From an uncultured Lachnospiraceae bacterium (GTDB lineage Bacteria; Bacillota; Clostridia; Lachnospirales; Lachnospiraceae), in NCBI GenBank assembly GCA_910586755.1, contig CAJUJM010000050.1, positions 124,001 through 188,000 on the forward strand: 64,000 nucleotides of DNA, written 5' to 3'. Below, piece after piece: positions 62,572 through 64,000 of this stretch (position 1 is the first letter of the stretch; every line of letters starts with the position of its first letter). The translations under genes were made by a program, and so were the position numbers. The notes below the pieces were generated by a model. That model searched no databases. It saw nothing but the letters and a program-made list of their open reading frames with translations, and was not told the origin of the DNA.

Positions 62572-64000
62572 ATGGAACCGAATATCTTTGATAAAGTTCA
62601 TGACATAGACCTGAAAAAAACAATGGAGAAATCCTATATCGACTATGCCATGAGCGTCATTGCTTCCCGGGCTCTGCCGGATGTTAGAGATGGATTGAAG
62701 CCGGTTCAGCGAAGAATTTTGTATGCCATGATTGAGCTGAACAACGGGCCGGATAAACCTCACCGTAAATGTGCCCGTATTGTGGGCGATACTATGGGTA
62801 AGTACCATCCTCACGGCGACAGCTCTATTTATGGGGCATTGGTAAATATGGCTCAGGAATGGTCTACCCGTTATCCACTGGTAGATGGCCATGGAAACTT
62901 CGGATCCGTAGACGGCGACGGAGCTGCGGCCATGCGGTATACGGAGGCGCGTTTAAGCAAGATCTCCATGGAGATGCTTGCAGACATTAATAAAGATACT
63001 GTTGATTTTGCTCCAAACTTTGATGAGACAGAAAAAGAACCTATCGTTCTGCCTTCCCGGTATCCTAATCTTCTGGTTAACGGAACTACCGGTATTGCGG
63101 TAGGTATGGCAACAAACATTCCGCCTCATAATTTAAAAGAAGTCATTGGAGCGGTAGTAAAAATTATTGATAACCGGATTTTGGAGGGAAGGGAAACTTC
63201 CATTGAAGAATTAATGGAGATTGTAAAAGGTCCTGACTTCCCTACCGGCGCAACAATTTTGGGCCGGAGAGGTATTGAGGAAGCATACCGTACCGGTCGG
63301 GCAAAAATTAAGGTTCGAGCCGTGACCAATATTGAGACTCTTCCAAACGGAAAGTCTAAAATCATTGTAACGGAGCTTCCTTACCTGGTAAATAAAGCCC
63401 GTTTGATTGAAAAGATTGCAGATCTGGTAAAAGAAAAGAAAATCGACGGCATTACTTACATTGGAGATGAGTCCAACCGGGAAGGTATGCGGATTAATAT
63501 TGAACTCCGCCGTGATGTAAATGCCAATGTAGTATTAAATCAATTGCTAAAGCATACCCAGCTTCAGGATACTTTTGGCGTCATTATGCTGGCATTGGTA
63601 AAAAATGAACCGAAAGTTTTAAATCTTTCCCAGATGTTAGAATATTATATTAAACATCAGGAAGATGTAGTAACCAGAAGAACCAAATATGATTTAAATA
63701 AGGCGGAAGAAAGAGCTCACATTTTAGAGGGCTTGCTCATCGCATTGGATCATATTGATGAGGTTATTAAAATTATCCGTTCTTCTGAGAACGTTCAGAG
63801 CGCAAAAGCCCAGTTAATGGAGCGTTTCGGACTCAGTGAAGCTCAATCTCAGGCGATTGTAGATATGCGCCTGCGTGCTCTTACCGGCTTGGAAAGAGAG
63901 AAGATCGAAAACGAATATAAAGATCTTCAGATAAAGATTGCAGAATTGAAGGCTATTTTGGCTGATGAAAATAAGCTTTTAGGCGTTATCAGAGAAGAAA
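62572..64000 (+). CDS. gyrA: DNA gyrase subunit A (partial, runs off the window)
   Basis: 476 codons are present of a protein normally above 800. It starts MEPNIFDKVHDIDLKKTME; catalytic Tyr123 is in MRYTEARL. The quinolone-resistance region reads HPHGDSSIYGALV, with Ser84 kept but Gly88 where E. coli GyrA has Asp87. GAGGAAAAT precedes ATG 62572, 19 nt after gyrB. Confidence 0.97.
   Translation, partial: MEPNIFDKVHDIDLKKTMEKSYIDYAMSVIASRALPDVRDGLKPVQRRILYAMIELNNGPDKPHRKCARIVGDTMGKYHPHGDSSIYGALVNMAQEWSTRYPLVDGHGNFGSVDGDGAAAMRYTEARLSKISMEMLADINKDTVDFAPNFDETEKEPIVLPSRYPNLLVNGTTGIAVGMATNIPPHNLKEVIGAVVKIIDNRILEGRETSIEELMEIVKGPDFPTGATILGRRGIEEAYRTGRAKIKVRAVTNIETLPNGKSKIIVTELPYLVNKARLIEKIADLVKEKKIDGITYIGDESNREGMRINIELRRDVNANVVLNQLLKHTQLQDTFGVIMLALVKNEPKVLNLSQMLEYYIKHQEDVVTRRTKYDLNKAEERAHILEGLLIALDHIDEVIKIIRSSENVQSAKAQLMERFGLSEAQSQAIVDMRLRALTGLEREKIENEYKDLQIKIAELKAILADENKLLGVIREE

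Overview
The window looks like a low- to mid-GC Firmicutes chromosome of the Lachnospiraceae type (Clostridium cluster XIVa). This rests on several kinds of evidence: origin gene order (rpmH, rnpA, yidD, yidC, jag, mnmE, mnmG, rsmG, parA and parB on one side; dnaA, dnaN, yaaA, recF, gyrB and gyrA on the other); strong AGGAGG-type ribosome binding sites with occasional TTG/GTG starts; a bacterial V/A-type ATPase operon; and families frequent in that group (DUF3881, DUF4446, DUF1461, NADP-type glutamate dehydrogenase). All family names come from reading the sequence; no search was run.

Layout. 1-27,700 is mostly housekeeping: glgB (after the last codons of another gene), a lipoprotein, a VanRS-like two-component system, a cell-wall NlpC/P60 hydrolase with four peptidoglycan-binding repeats, tRNA-Lys, trxA (with an overlooked 49-residue Cys-rich ORF in front), trmB, an SH3 membrane protein, the nine-gene V-type ATPase operon, a DUF1461 membrane protein, a D,D-carboxypeptidase, a KdpDE-like pair without kdpFABC, a DnaQ-like exonuclease, and an ECF-like sigma factor with DUF2461.

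27,700-42,600 is accessory. It holds a compact operon of a SnoaL-like protein, a metallo-beta-lactamase-fold hydrolase and a STAND-type NTPase with near-identical TPR repeats (a possible defence system); two integrase remnants; two adjacent type I toxin-antitoxin modules whose toxins are tiny membrane peptides, each with its own promoter and a convergent antisense RNA; a VOC/DUF3795 pair; and a cluster of unrecognised lipoproteins with a Sel1-repeat protein. tRNA-Arg(CCT) marks the far edge.

42,600-64,000 is the core origin region: DUF3881, gdhA with a leader hairpin, DUF4446, parB-parA, two perfect parS sites bracketing an alpha/beta hydrolase gene (one parS is the core of a bidirectional terminator), rsmG-mnmG-mnmE-jag-yidC-yidD-rnpA-rpmH transcribed leftward, three consecutive hairpins, DnaA-box clusters on both sides of dnaA (a bipartite oriC), then dnaN-yaaA-recF-gyrB-gyrA; gyrA runs off the end.

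The best candidates for undescribed biology are the SnoaL/MBL/STAND-TPR operon, the paired toxin/antisense RNA loci, the lipoprotein cluster, and several structured RNA candidates (8534-8940, 26029-26104, 42412-42480, gdhA leader).
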